Below, in pieces: positions 10,101 to 17,303 of a stretch of DNA of 64,000 nucleotides (position 1 is its first letter; every line of letters begins with the position of its first letter). Origin of the DNA: an uncultured Siphonobacter sp. (GTDB taxonomy: Bacteria; Bacteroidota; Bacteroidia; Cytophagales; Spirosomataceae); the NCBI GenBank assembly GCA_913775095.1, contig CAJYIW010000004.1, positions 186,001 through 250,000 on the forward strand. The letters run 5' to 3'. The position numbers and the translations under genes were made by a program. The notes beneath the pieces are model-generated. The model saw only the letters and a program-made list of their open reading frames with translations, was not told where the DNA came from and did no database searches.

Positions 10101-10182
10101 TAAGTCCCTGACTCAGGCTGAGTCCCCCTGCTAACAGGGTTAACCTCCACGATAAATGTACTGACGACAGGTAAGGTTTCAT
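7108..10182 (-). CDS. susC: SusC/RagA-family TonB-linked outer-membrane transporter
   Basis: 1024 residues from the chosen ATG at 10182; the frame extends upstream to 10269, but that extension is hydrophobic junk and the signal peptide (WRLTLLAGGLSLSQG) starts right after MKPYLSSVHLS. A purine-rich GAAGAG lies before the ATG. Domains: carboxypeptidase-regulatory-like fold (VTGKVLDENGNGIPGVNI), the plug with VVVVGYGTQERKNLIGSISK, the conserved plug strand GANGVILITTKRG, and a 22-strand barrel ending in LGLNVSL. It imports a substrate captured by SusD, driven by TonB. It is the first gene of a seven-gene operon that continues into DoxX, cytochrome and soxC genes. Confidence 0.95.
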   Translation of the reverse strand: MKPYLSSVHLSWRLTLLAGGLSLSQGLTARPAETKTYAFPHARIQVTGKVLDENGNGIPGVNIQIKGSSRGVTTNANGEFQLPDAEPSARLIISFIGYKTQEITVGNQTSLRVQLVPEQSQLSEVVVVGYGTQERKNLIGSISKIDPSESKNIPTGSFDAQLQGKIPGVQISSNTGVPGETVNIRVRGATSINADNDPLYVVDGVFINNTSLQSIGTGGKATSPIADINPNDIESIEILKDAEATALYGSRGANGVILITTKRGKFDQKPRIHFNASTGWNKAPRLWDLTTGPEHAQLVNEWWINTGKDTPSLNRTEANRPFRPVSEGGRGLPQEQQTYDRLGELFRTARLQNYDLSLAGGTNDTRYYIGGSYTGQEAIIKPINFERASFKVNLDQKVNDNVQVGVSNILTRTYRNQARAGDGPQGGLLQAALHTPTYLSPYENGVLVGRAGFDNLTLLLENYDVHSISLRYIGNLYGEAELLPGLKFRTSFGIDYNGYDESEYWNNLLIAGSPAGLATSSQTQFSSLLNEQTLSYRKSLGKHGFGLLVGNTLQSDVLKRTYAEGRGFANNAFTQISSASTTAGSQSWSKSTLASFFAKADYNYAGKYLVNASLRADGSSRFGDDKKWGYFPSVGAAWRISQEEFLKGITALSDLKLRASYGITGNQNGIGNFAAQGLWTGGASYQGNPGIAPQQLGNPDLQWEKTQQWNVGLDAAFFGGRLSAEFNLYSKYTTNGLLQLTLPGTTGFSTYWSNAAEISNKGFELALQSVNIQTPELKWTTSLNLARNVNNIEKLETPLRYGSRDLILQQQGSPLYSFWVYNQLYVDPQTGNVVYEDVNKDGQITTADRQIRGSIWPKFFGGFTNNLTYKGFDLNLFFSFSYGNKVYNHNKFFGEGGGARDAARVIFASNNARWQKPGDITDVPRPDGVNVNNYRDGGSRWLEDGSFLRLRSLTVGYTFPKNWSKKVGLETLRLYAAGSNLWLWTKYTGLDPESSVSSDQNQQGIDLGTPPQPMGLQLGLNVSL

Positions 10183-10371
10183 CAAATGCTCTTCAAATGG
10201 TTTACAAACACATAAATTATTATAGTACTTATATAGAATTAATAGACTAAGTAAGTACAAGTCAAACAATTACTCTGCGGCACGAGTCGTAGGCAGGGCG
10301 GAATACGCTCAGCCCTGGTTATTTATAAATGGATGCTATTCGGATGTGTATGCAAAATCAAAGATCTGCTG

Positions 10372-10402
10372 CAAAGGTAGAAAGGCATTTTTCAAATGCA
10401 AG
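10372..10402 (-). promoter_or_regulatory. Bacteroidota-type promoter of the susC-sox operon
   Basis: Read on the minus strand, TACCTTTG (10379-10372) is an exact match to the Bacteroidota -7 box TAnnTTTG, and a TTG of the -33 element ends 19 bp upstream (10401-10399). Transcription would start about 185 bases before the susC ATG, giving a long leader. The rest of 10183-10542 is AT-rich and holds no gene that I can support. Confidence 0.6.
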
Positions 10403-10542
10403 TATAATCTATAGATTTTATAGACTAATAATCTGTTTTATGCGATCACTTGCTCTAAAGCCCGTTTGTAATCCGATTCCTTTCATTGCCCCTGTTCTTA
10501 CTTCATGGATGACCTATATCAGGACATGACGGCAAGGGTATT

Positions 10543-10593
10543 CAAAAAAAATCTCCTGACTAACGATATTATATATACGTTGGTCAGGAGATT
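10543..10593 (-). terminator. Rho-independent terminator of the DUF1080 gene
   Basis: An inverted repeat with arms AATCTCCTGAC and GTCAGGAGATT (extended by TAACG/CGTTG) spans 10550-10593. On the minus strand the right-hand arm is followed by a run of T (the A run at 10544-10550). It lies 20 bp after the stop codon of the upstream minus-strand gene and isolates it from the susC promoter. Confidence 0.85.
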
Positions 10594-10612
10594 CGGAATC
10601 AATCATAAAAAG

Positions 10613-12418
10613 CTATAGTTCCTTCACTCGCATGTTTCGAAATTTTACCACGGATCCATGGCCCAGAAAACCGATGTGACCCGACGTACGTTTCAGTCCG
10701 GGGTGTTCTTTGTGATCGGGCGTTCCTTCTTTGGTGGCTTCGGCAGTGTCGCCATCCAGAATGGTCACCCCGTTTAACACCACGGTTACGTGCGTGCCTT
10801 TCAGGGTTACTTCCTGTGAATTCCACTCTCCCACGGGTTTCATGGCTTCCCGTTTCGCCGGAATAATGCCGTACACCGAACCGTGGTACTGATAGGGTTG
10901 CAGGTTTTTATACTCGAAGGCATCATTATCGAGAATCTGAAGCTCCATTCCGGTGTAAGCAGCGTCTCCTTCCAGCGGGGCCCGAATGCCCAGACCGTTG
11001 TTAGCTCCGGGAGTTAACTGAAAGTCAAATCGGAAGACAAAATCGGCGTATTCATCTTTGGTATATAAGTTCCCCTGCCCTTTTCCCGAGGGACGGATCA
11101 CAAGGTTTCCTTCTTCAATGATGTAATCCTGTTTGTTACCCGTCCACTGATTCAGGTTAGAGCCATCAAACAGCGTTTTGAAGCCTTCTTTGATTTCCTG
11201 TTCCTTTAACCCGTATAATTCCGGCATGATGGAAATGTGCTTGCGTACTTCTTCCTGTAAGGTACTGGAAATGAAGGGGAAAGTACTGGCAATAATTTCC
11301 CGGTCTTTCGTGGTACATAATTCAGGCAGATCCAGTGCTAATTCAGCGACCGCGGTTGCGGCGGCTTTCTGAAGCTCCCGGGTAGTCATGAACGTATGAG
11401 CAAAGTAAAAAGCCGCCGGATGATTCACCTGAGCCAGTTCCTGCAACACCACGCGTTTCTGGTCCGTGCTTACAGCCTTTTCCATAGCCTGTTTCAGCAA
11501 ATGAAATTTATCAGATGCCGGATACTCCGCTTTTCCTATTCGTTCCACAACCCCTGTAAATGTGGCTTTAGTTGCCTTCTCCAGCACAATCTGCTCCGCC
11601 GCTAACCTCGTGTGTCCTTTGGATGATTTGATGAGTTCTAAGGCATTTTTTTCAACTCCGGTCTGCTTCGGGTTCTGGGCGGCCCGCTTCAGCCACAACA
11701 AATAGGCGTTCGTGGCTTCCGCAGGGTCATAGCTGTAGTTCACCTTCGCTGCCTGAGCCAGCAAGGCAGGCTGAGCCGATGGTAAGCCCAGATGAGCCAG
11801 GCCATGCAAAGCCAGTTTCCGCACATTCAGTTCGGGACTTTTGACCAGTTTCAGAAAAACAGGCTGAGCTGACTGAATCCGCATGATTCCCGCCGCTTCA
11901 AGCAAGGCCAGCTGAGCCGCCCCTTTTGAGCCGGGTAAAGCCGTCGCTATAGCCTTCCGGGCCGCGGGGGTATTGATGCTGAGGAGGGCACGGGCCGCGG
12001 GATCGGCCAGACGTTCATTAGTTAGGTAAGTCGCGAGTGCAGGCACCGCTTCGTCTTTACCAATCAATTGCAACTGAGTGATGAGGAAGGCTTGTGCATC
12101 CGGATCTTTACTGGCTTTCAGGGCTTTCTGGTAAGCCTGTGAACCGCGTAACCGATCTGCCGTATGGTTCCCTTTGGCGACGTAGGCAGAATAACTCCAC
12201 AAGGCATATTCAGCCCGGCTGTGGTCTCCGGGCTGGTTTAAACCGGCCGCCAGTTCGAGGATACCCGCTTCGCCTGACTTGTTAAGGTCGGCCAGGGCCG
12301 CACGCAAATGTTCCGCATCTGCCGCCGGAAACTGTTCCAGCACGGGGCCGGGTTTCCCGCTTTGAGCCCAGACTCCGGAAGGAAGTATCAGGCTGAGCAC
12401 TAGTAGTATTTTTTTCAT
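10613..12418 (-). CDS. HEAT-repeat protein with C-terminal DUF1080 (3-keto-disaccharide hydrolase-like) domain
   Basis: 601 residues with a Sec signal peptide (MKKILLVLSLILPSGVWAQ). Residues about 30-390 are Ala/Leu-rich helical repeats of HEAT type (for example LALHGLAHLGLPSAQPALL). From about residue 405 comes DUF1080, a concanavalin-like beta-sandwich: FKTLFDGSNLNQWTG, FRFDFQLTPGANNGLGIRA and VEWNSQEV-like strands to the C terminus. DUF1080 proteins have been linked to hydrolysis of 3-keto-glycosides. The next gene upstream is an exported Gfo/Idh/MocA dehydrogenase (28 bp gap), which fits a route that oxidises a sugar at C3 and then cleaves it. The HEAT part probably mediates binding. Specific substrate is unknown. 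Confidence 0.85.
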   Translation of the reverse strand: MKKILLVLSLILPSGVWAQSGKPGPVLEQFPAADAEHLRAALADLNKSGEAGILELAAGLNQPGDHSRAEYALWSYSAYVAKGNHTADRLRGSQAYQKALKASKDPDAQAFLITQLQLIGKDEAVPALATYLTNERLADPAARALLSINTPAARKAIATALPGSKGAAQLALLEAAGIMRIQSAQPVFLKLVKSPELNVRKLALHGLAHLGLPSAQPALLAQAAKVNYSYDPAEATNAYLLWLKRAAQNPKQTGVEKNALELIKSSKGHTRLAAEQIVLEKATKATFTGVVERIGKAEYPASDKFHLLKQAMEKAVSTDQKRVVLQELAQVNHPAAFYFAHTFMTTRELQKAAATAVAELALDLPELCTTKDREIIASTFPFISSTLQEEVRKHISIMPELYGLKEQEIKEGFKTLFDGSNLNQWTGNKQDYIIEEGNLVIRPSGKGQGNLYTKDEYADFVFRFDFQLTPGANNGLGIRAPLEGDAAYTGMELQILDNDAFEYKNLQPYQYHGSVYGIIPAKREAMKPVGEWNSQEVTLKGTHVTVVLNGVTILDGDTAEATKEGTPDHKEHPGLKRTSGHIGFLGHGSVVKFRNMRVKEL

Positions 12419-12446
12419 GATTTAGAGCGATTTAGGAACGAACATC

Positions 12447-13718
12447 TCAGGAGCCCATAACCCAGGGAGCCCGCATGGGCTGATCCACGAGGCGATTGGC
12501 GGCTTCATCATCAATGAATTCCTGACGATCAGGATCAAACTTGAGTGAACGCCCCAGTCGCAGAGCCACGATACCCATGTTGATGAGCGTACAGGAACGG
12601 TAGCCGTTCTGTTCGTTCAGGGCAAAAGGTTTACGCTCCCGAACCGACTCCAGAAAATCGGTTACCTGTATGGCCGGATCCGGAAACGCAGCCAGTTTTT
12701 TCTTTAAATCAGGAATATCGGATTTGAACTCCGGGTAAAGCTTTCCCTTGGGCCCTTCGATGTAAGGTACGCCCTGATCCTTTCCTTCGCCGTCCAGAAT
12801 AATCTTACAGCCATCGGCATACGTGTATTCAATCCTACGCCAGGTACCCACGGCTTCGGGGTGTTGTTGAGGAGCGTCAATTTCAACGCTGATGGGGCTT
12901 TCGTTGTCTTTACCCAGAAAATACTGAATGGGGTCCAGGTAGTGTTGCCCCATGTCCCCTAATCCTCCCCCATCGTAATCCCAGTATCCCCGAAAGGTAC
13001 CGTGGACGCGGTGAGCGTTGTAAGGTTTATACGGAGCCGGGCCCAGCCAGGTGTTGTAGTCCAGCTCGCCGGGAACCGTCTGCTTTTCCAGATTGGTTTT
13101 GCCCACCCAGTAAAACTTCCAGTCGAAGCCGGTGTGTTTACTAACCGTAACTTTCAGCGGCCAGCCGAGCAGATCGCTCTCTACCAGTTTCCTGATGGGC
13201 CGAACGGTGGTTTTCATGCCGTAGAACGTAGATTCAAAGCGAAACCACGTATTCAGCCGAAACATACGCCCGTATTGCTCCACGGCTTCCTTGACCCGTT
13301 TTCCCTCTCCGATGGTTCGGGTCATGGGTTTTTCACACCAGATGTCTTTTCCAGCCCGGGCGGCATCAATCGCCATCAGCCCGTGCCAGTGGGGAGGCGT
13401 AGCAATGTGTACAATATCGACTTCCGGCAATTGAATCAGTTCCCGGTAATCTCTGAATGTTTTTATGCCGGATCCACCCGCCAGTTCCAAACCCTTCTTC
13501 AGGTGGTTTTCATCGACATCACAAAGGGCTACGACCCGGGTTCCTGCATAAGGGATATGCCCTCTTCCCATCCCTCCCAGCCCAATGATTCCCTTGGTCA
13601 GTTGATCACTGGGAGCCAGAAAACCCTTACCAAGGACGTGACGGGGAACGATACTGAACAGCGATAAAGCAGCAGTGGTGGACTTAATAAAATTTCGACG
13701 TGTTTGTAAATTAGCCAT
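12447..13718 (-). CDS. Gfo/Idh/MocA-family oxidoreductase with twin-arginine signal
   Basis: 423 residues. The N terminus (TRRNFIKSTTAALSLFSIV) is a twin-arginine-type signal, common for this family in Bacteroidota. The Rossmann nucleotide motif is GIIGLGGMGRGH (about residues 43-54) and the family motif EKPMTRTIGEG lies near residue 135. A second alpha/beta domain with GDMGQHYLDPIQYFL follows. It likely oxidises or isomerises a sugar or sugar derivative with tightly bound NAD(H) in the periplasm. Downstream is the DUF1080 gene, so a 3-keto-sugar pathway is a reasonable inference. Start at ATG 13718 is supported by the signal peptide. Confidence 0.9.
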   Translation of the reverse strand: MANLQTRRNFIKSTTAALSLFSIVPRHVLGKGFLAPSDQLTKGIIGLGGMGRGHIPYAGTRVVALCDVDENHLKKGLELAGGSGIKTFRDYRELIQLPEVDIVHIATPPHWHGLMAIDAARAGKDIWCEKPMTRTIGEGKRVKEAVEQYGRMFRLNTWFRFESTFYGMKTTVRPIRKLVESDLLGWPLKVTVSKHTGFDWKFYWVGKTNLEKQTVPGELDYNTWLGPAPYKPYNAHRVHGTFRGYWDYDGGGLGDMGQHYLDPIQYFLGKDNESPISVEIDAPQQHPEAVGTWRRIEYTYADGCKIILDGEGKDQGVPYIEGPKGKLYPEFKSDIPDLKKKLAAFPDPAIQVTDFLESVRERKPFALNEQNGYRSCTLINMGIVALRLGRSLKFDPDRQEFIDDEAANRLVDQPMRAPWVMGS

Positions 13719-13812
13719 AGAGGTGCTGGTTAATTACAGGAAAGCTACCATGGGGGCTCAAGGTAATCATTACCCAATCAAAGGTCTGCTTACTTTATAA
13801 TTTTTTTTATTA

Positions 13813-15267
13813 TCAGGCTAACCTTGCTTCCAGGTCTTTCAGGGCCGGCAGGTATTTCTTCTCCACGACCGCCAGTTCATCCTGACAGTACGTGCGGGTC
13901 AGCTCCCAGACGGCCGTGGCAAACAGCATTTTTTCTTTGTAGTTCTGTTCATCCGTCATTTTCGGATCGTACGAAAACGGAACCGTTTTTTTGGCCTGCT
14001 GAAACAGCTCCATTCGCAGTCCGGGCCGGATGGAGAGAAAATCGCGGATGATGTCATACTGTTTTTCATACCACTGATTTTTCACCCGGTCCAATTCCTC
14101 CTGAAGGGCTTTACGGGTCACCTGAACTTCTTTTTCGGGTGCAGCAGCAACTTCCGCCTTACCAAACAAAGGGGGTGAAAGGATGAGCGTATTGAGGTAG
14201 CCCCCAATGTTCTGAATGGAAGAGTTTTTCTTTTTTGCCTGTTTCAGCGTGGTTTGAATGCTGGTACGGATGTGCTCAATCGGTGCCCTGTTCAACCACT
14301 GAAGCACCGTCTGATCCGAGACATAGTTTTGCACAAGGCCATAGATCTCGTCAAAGTACGGAACTGCCGGCACTTCTTCAGCATACGGAATGGCTTCCGC
14401 CTCTTCCACTTTGGGAGGCTTGCTGATCTTCAGGAAGGGTTTACCCGGTAACTGGCTGGCGTCGTTCTTGGTGATGTTGTAAAACCGGATGGCTACCACG
14501 GCGTTTGACTTAAGCTTCACCGGCAGTTCATAGGGGTAGTTCTTGGCCTGAACGCCTTCATACTCAAATCGAATGTCCGTGTATTTCCGCAGATCTTCCT
14601 TGGCTTTTTCCAGTACCCGATCCCGAAAATGTCCGTAGAGTTTATATTCTTCTTCCATGCCCAGCATGGCCTTCAGTTCCTGTAACTCAATGGTTCGTTC
14701 GCCTAATTTTTCGTATTGCTTCAGCAACTCGTAAATCCGAACGGTGTAAGGACTGGATAAATCGAGAATGTTAGCCATCTCGTACACCAGATACCGTTCC
14801 TTCAGTTCAATGAGAAAGGGCTTGAGATCGGGATGAAACGATACTTTCAGGTACACCCGATCGTCATCCAGCCGTTTAGACTGGACAATTTTTCGATGCA
14901 CGTCATCCGGTGTTTTGATTCCCCCAATGATGGGGGTTTCCAGCGTTTCATACACGCCTTCGGTTTTTACTTTCAGCTTAATGATTTTACTCATCAGCCC
15001 CCTCGCTCCTTCTTTCAGGTCGTCGTACGTTCGTCCATCCTTCCGCAGACCAAAGTCCTGAATGATATCCCGGAAAAAGATTTTATACTCTTTGAAGTCG
15101 CGGTCTTCCCAATCGATCATGGAAATCATTTTGGCAAACACGCGGGTTTCCCAAATCGTAAATTTGTAGTGAGCTTCCACCAGGGCGTTCGATTTGCGGA
15201 TCAATACGACTGTATTGTTTCGCTTTTTCTTACGTACATTTTTACGGGTAACCGGTTTTTTTTCCAC
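13813..15267 (-). CDS. rep: Replication initiator protein, Rep_3/RepB family
   Basis: 484 residues. The N-terminal half is typical of Rep_3 initiators: IRKSNALVEAHYKFTIWE near residue 24, a first winged-helix region, then DLSSPYTVRIYELLKQYE (about residue 170) in the second. The C-terminal 200 residues are a less conserved, charged extension. Such proteins bind iterons and open the origin, and usually repress their own gene. The start is GTG at 15267: an in-frame TAA lies four codons upstream and the next ATG is too far inside. The region directly upstream holds a perfect four-unit iteron array and an inverted copy. This gene shows that the window belongs to a plasmid or chromid. Confidence 0.92.
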   Translation of the reverse strand: MEKKPVTRKNVRKKKRNNTVVLIRKSNALVEAHYKFTIWETRVFAKMISMIDWEDRDFKEYKIFFRDIIQDFGLRKDGRTYDDLKEGARGLMSKIIKLKVKTEGVYETLETPIIGGIKTPDDVHRKIVQSKRLDDDRVYLKVSFHPDLKPFLIELKERYLVYEMANILDLSSPYTVRIYELLKQYEKLGERTIELQELKAMLGMEEEYKLYGHFRDRVLEKAKEDLRKYTDIRFEYEGVQAKNYPYELPVKLKSNAVVAIRFYNITKNDASQLPGKPFLKISKPPKVEEAEAIPYAEEVPAVPYFDEIYGLVQNYVSDQTVLQWLNRAPIEHIRTSIQTTLKQAKKKNSSIQNIGGYLNTLILSPPLFGKAEVAAAPEKEVQVTRKALQEELDRVKNQWYEKQYDIIRDFLSIRPGLRMELFQQAKKTVPFSYDPKMTDEQNYKEKMLFATAVWELTRTYCQDELAVVEKKYLPALKDLEARLA

Positions 15268-15319
15268 GCTCAGATCGAATTAAAGGACTTTTACAGAGGT
15301 TTATTCTTCACATTCCATC

Positions 15320-15443
15320 AACTATCACAGATTCCACGTCGGCAAGGTACTAAACTTGCGTGATTTTTGTGATAGTTATTCGTGATTTTTGTGATAGTTG
15401 CACGTGCATTCTGTGATAGTTCGGTGTGGAATCTGTGATAGTT
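15320..15443 (+). repeat. Proximal iteron array: four 22-bp direct repeats plus one inverted copy
   Basis: Four direct repeats end in TGTGATAGTT at exactly 15377, 15399, 15421 and 15443, a strict 22-bp period (two helical turns). The first two share CGTGATTTTTGTGATAGTT. An inverted copy, AACTATCACAGATTCCAC at 15320-15337, is the exact complement of the last repeat (15426-15443), giving an 18-bp inverted pair around the array. The array starts 50 to 175 bp upstream of the rep GTG, so it probably serves both as origin and as autoregulatory operator. A weak promoter-like GTACCTTGCC (minus strand, 15350-15341) lies between the array and the inverted copy. Confidence 0.9.
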
Positions 15444-17050
15444 GTAGAGAAAAAATAATTATAACTAATTGATTTACAGATAATTACAAGCGATTTTTTT
15501 GACCGAAATATATTTAAATAATAATATAAAAAACAATCAAACAGAAAATTGATGATGATTTCTATAATTTTTTGATTGAATTTTTTAAAAAATGTACCCT
15601 GGAAATGGGTAACCCAATGAATGGTAACCAAAAGGAAAAGGTGGAAGTGATTTGTTTAAGATTGAAAAAAAATTTTTCCGGGCACGTGCGTTTTGTGATA
15701 CTTTCACGCTGTATATTCACAAGCAACTGATAATCAATACAATTAGCATACTCAGGTGTAAGGCTGATGATTACGGGAAGTTAAAACTATCACACATTGT
15801 GACAAACATTTACTGGATTTGAGTGTGGTATTTGTGATACTTTTTAATTCAGGGACACAGGTTGTTGAAAATAAACAACTGATTATCAATATTTTATAAT
15901 TCATTTATCTACAGACAGGTGGTTGAATATTGACTAAACTATCACATTTTGTGAAGATTGGTTTTTGATAGAGGATGTGATCATTCCTTTCCTGACTATC
16001 TATCTAACTATCACAATTTGTTTTTATAACTAATTGATTTATAGATCATTAATAAATTTTTAATAGCATCCAGTTAGATATCCTGCTATTACCTTTGAGA
16101 TAAAACATGAGAGTAAAAAAGGAATTAGCCTAAAATGCTGATTAGTAGTGTTTTGTATAACCAATCTGTGATAGTTTGTTCCATTTACGCAGGTGTGTAT
16201 CAACCTATAGCCCCTGATTCAATGCTCACAAATTGTGATAGTTTAGTTGGTGAATACCTGCTGTTGAAAACACATGACAGCGGCAGTAATTCCGGAATGT
16301 AGGCCCGTTGAGTCCTATGCCTTAGCACTATCCTGTCTGTCCATCTCCCTGGTTGGTTGGTTAAACACTGGTTTGAGTAAGGCTTAACAAACCGTCACAA
16401 TTTGTGATAATTGGTCGCTCCTATCCCAGGCCTTTTTGAGGACGTTTCGAAAGGGAACCTGCCATACGGGATCAGCCCATGAGAGCTGGAAATATTATTT
16501 AAGTAGATAAGTATCACCCGTATTTCGATAAGGATAGGACCTGTTTGGTTTCCGTGAAACGGGCTTAATGTCATGGTTTATAAGCTTATCAATACTTCTT
16601 TCATCCGAACCGACAGTAGTTAATAAATCTGTCCCTATTCCTGAAAAGCCGGATCGCTACTGGATCTGGGTAGACAGGAATGGTGCTGGCAGGCATATAC
16701 TTTTCCTAAAAGAATCACTGCTAAAAGCTAAACCCTGGCAAAACGAAGCTCTTACCTAAACTTCCATGACTTATTGAAGTAGTCATGAAAAATAAGAATT
16801 GCCCATCTATCACAAAATGTTAGTAGAGTAAATCGGTCTTTCTGAAGGTCGCCTAAGCAAAACTCCCGATACTTCTCCGGATGTATTAACTTTTGCATCC
16901 CTTTATTAATGCCTGTGAAACTTCCTTCCCAAACAGCGAACGATCCATGAACAGAGTATCGGGAATAAACAGGTACTTGATAAGCCAGGTATTTCGAATG
17001 CGTCATGGAGTTCGTTAAGCACTCAGAATGATTCTATCACAAATTGCTTA
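15444..17050. repeat. Distal iteron copies and AT-rich repeats (origin region)
   Basis: This gene-poor 1.6 kb carries further iteron-like copies of the TGTGATAsTT core: plus orientation at about 15682-15703, 15822-15843, 16162-16177, 16228-16244 and 16394-16413; minus orientation at about 15785-15800, 15937-15957, 16006-16020, 16805-16823 and 17032-17050. Several are dyads of TCACA and TGTGA with 1 to 3 bp between (for example 16225-16237 and 16394-16407). AT-rich direct repeats are also present: TATAACTAATTGATTTA at 15460 and 16025, and CAACTGATwATCAATA at 15724 and 15876. These fit an unwinding element. I found no convincing DnaA box. Confidence 0.8.
16752..17006 (-). CDS. Small hypothetical protein between parB and the origin
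   Basis: 84 residues from ATG 17006, same strand as rep and parAB. No motif, signal peptide or family is recognised; it is moderately aromatic and basic at the ends. One iteron-like copy lies inside its 3' part, which argues against strong coding constraint. A 63-residue frame on the other strand (16568-16759) has equally little support. Recorded as a possible accessory plasmid gene only. Confidence 0.2.
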   Translation of the reverse strand: MTHSKYLAYQVPVYSRYSVHGSFAVWEGSFTGINKGMQKLIHPEKYREFCLGDLQKDRFTLLTFCDRWAILIFHDYFNKSWKFR

Positions 17051-17103
17051 GCGTTTAGTTTTGCTTAAGGAGAGGGTTGCTTGCTAACCGACATTGTATA
17101 AAA

Positions 17104-17303
17104 TCGCAAAGCAAAGGGACAGCCTGTCCCTTTGCTTTGCGACCTTGACTCAGAAATGATAGAACCAAAGGGACAACGTGTCACTTTGGTAAGTCACTCC
17201 GAAGTTTAACTGAAAAGTATAAACGAAGTGACAGGCTGTCCCTTCGTTTATCAGAATATGAGCAGGGAATAAAAAAAGCAAAGGGACAGGCTGTCCCTTT
17301 GCT
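17104..17303. repeat. parS: Array of four palindromes, candidate parS centromere
   Basis: Four odd-length palindromes share a core of GGGACAG-S-CTGTCCC type: 17104-17142 (19-bp perfect arms), 17164-17190, 17220-17250 and 17277-17303. Their centres (17123, 17177, 17235, 17290) are 54, 58 and 55 bp apart. Outside the core the arms differ between copies (GCAAAG, CCAAAG, AACGAAG) yet each remains self-complementary. The last copy ends at the stop codon of parB. Position, spacing and symmetry fit ParB binding sites. As RNA they would also form strong hairpins, so a terminator role after parB is possible in addition. Confidence 0.7.

Noticed and set aside
10183-10269. Longer start for the first SusC (29 extra codons)
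   Set aside because: The extension is not a signal peptide; a normal signal peptide and a purine-rich site occur at ATG 10182.
15785-16413. CRP-type operators
   Set aside because: The half-sites are in the reverse order (TCACA then TGTGA) and with shorter spacing; they fit iteron dyads better.
16568-16759. 63-residue plus-strand frame in the origin
   Set aside because: No motif, no start signal, and it overlaps the end of another doubtful frame; probably chance.
15444-17050. DnaA boxes (TTATCCACA-like) in the origin
   Set aside because: Only loose matches such as TTATCTACA near 15906; not enough to claim a box.
17104-17303. CRISPR array
   Set aside because: Repeats are palindromes whose arms differ between copies, with only four units and no cas gene nearby.
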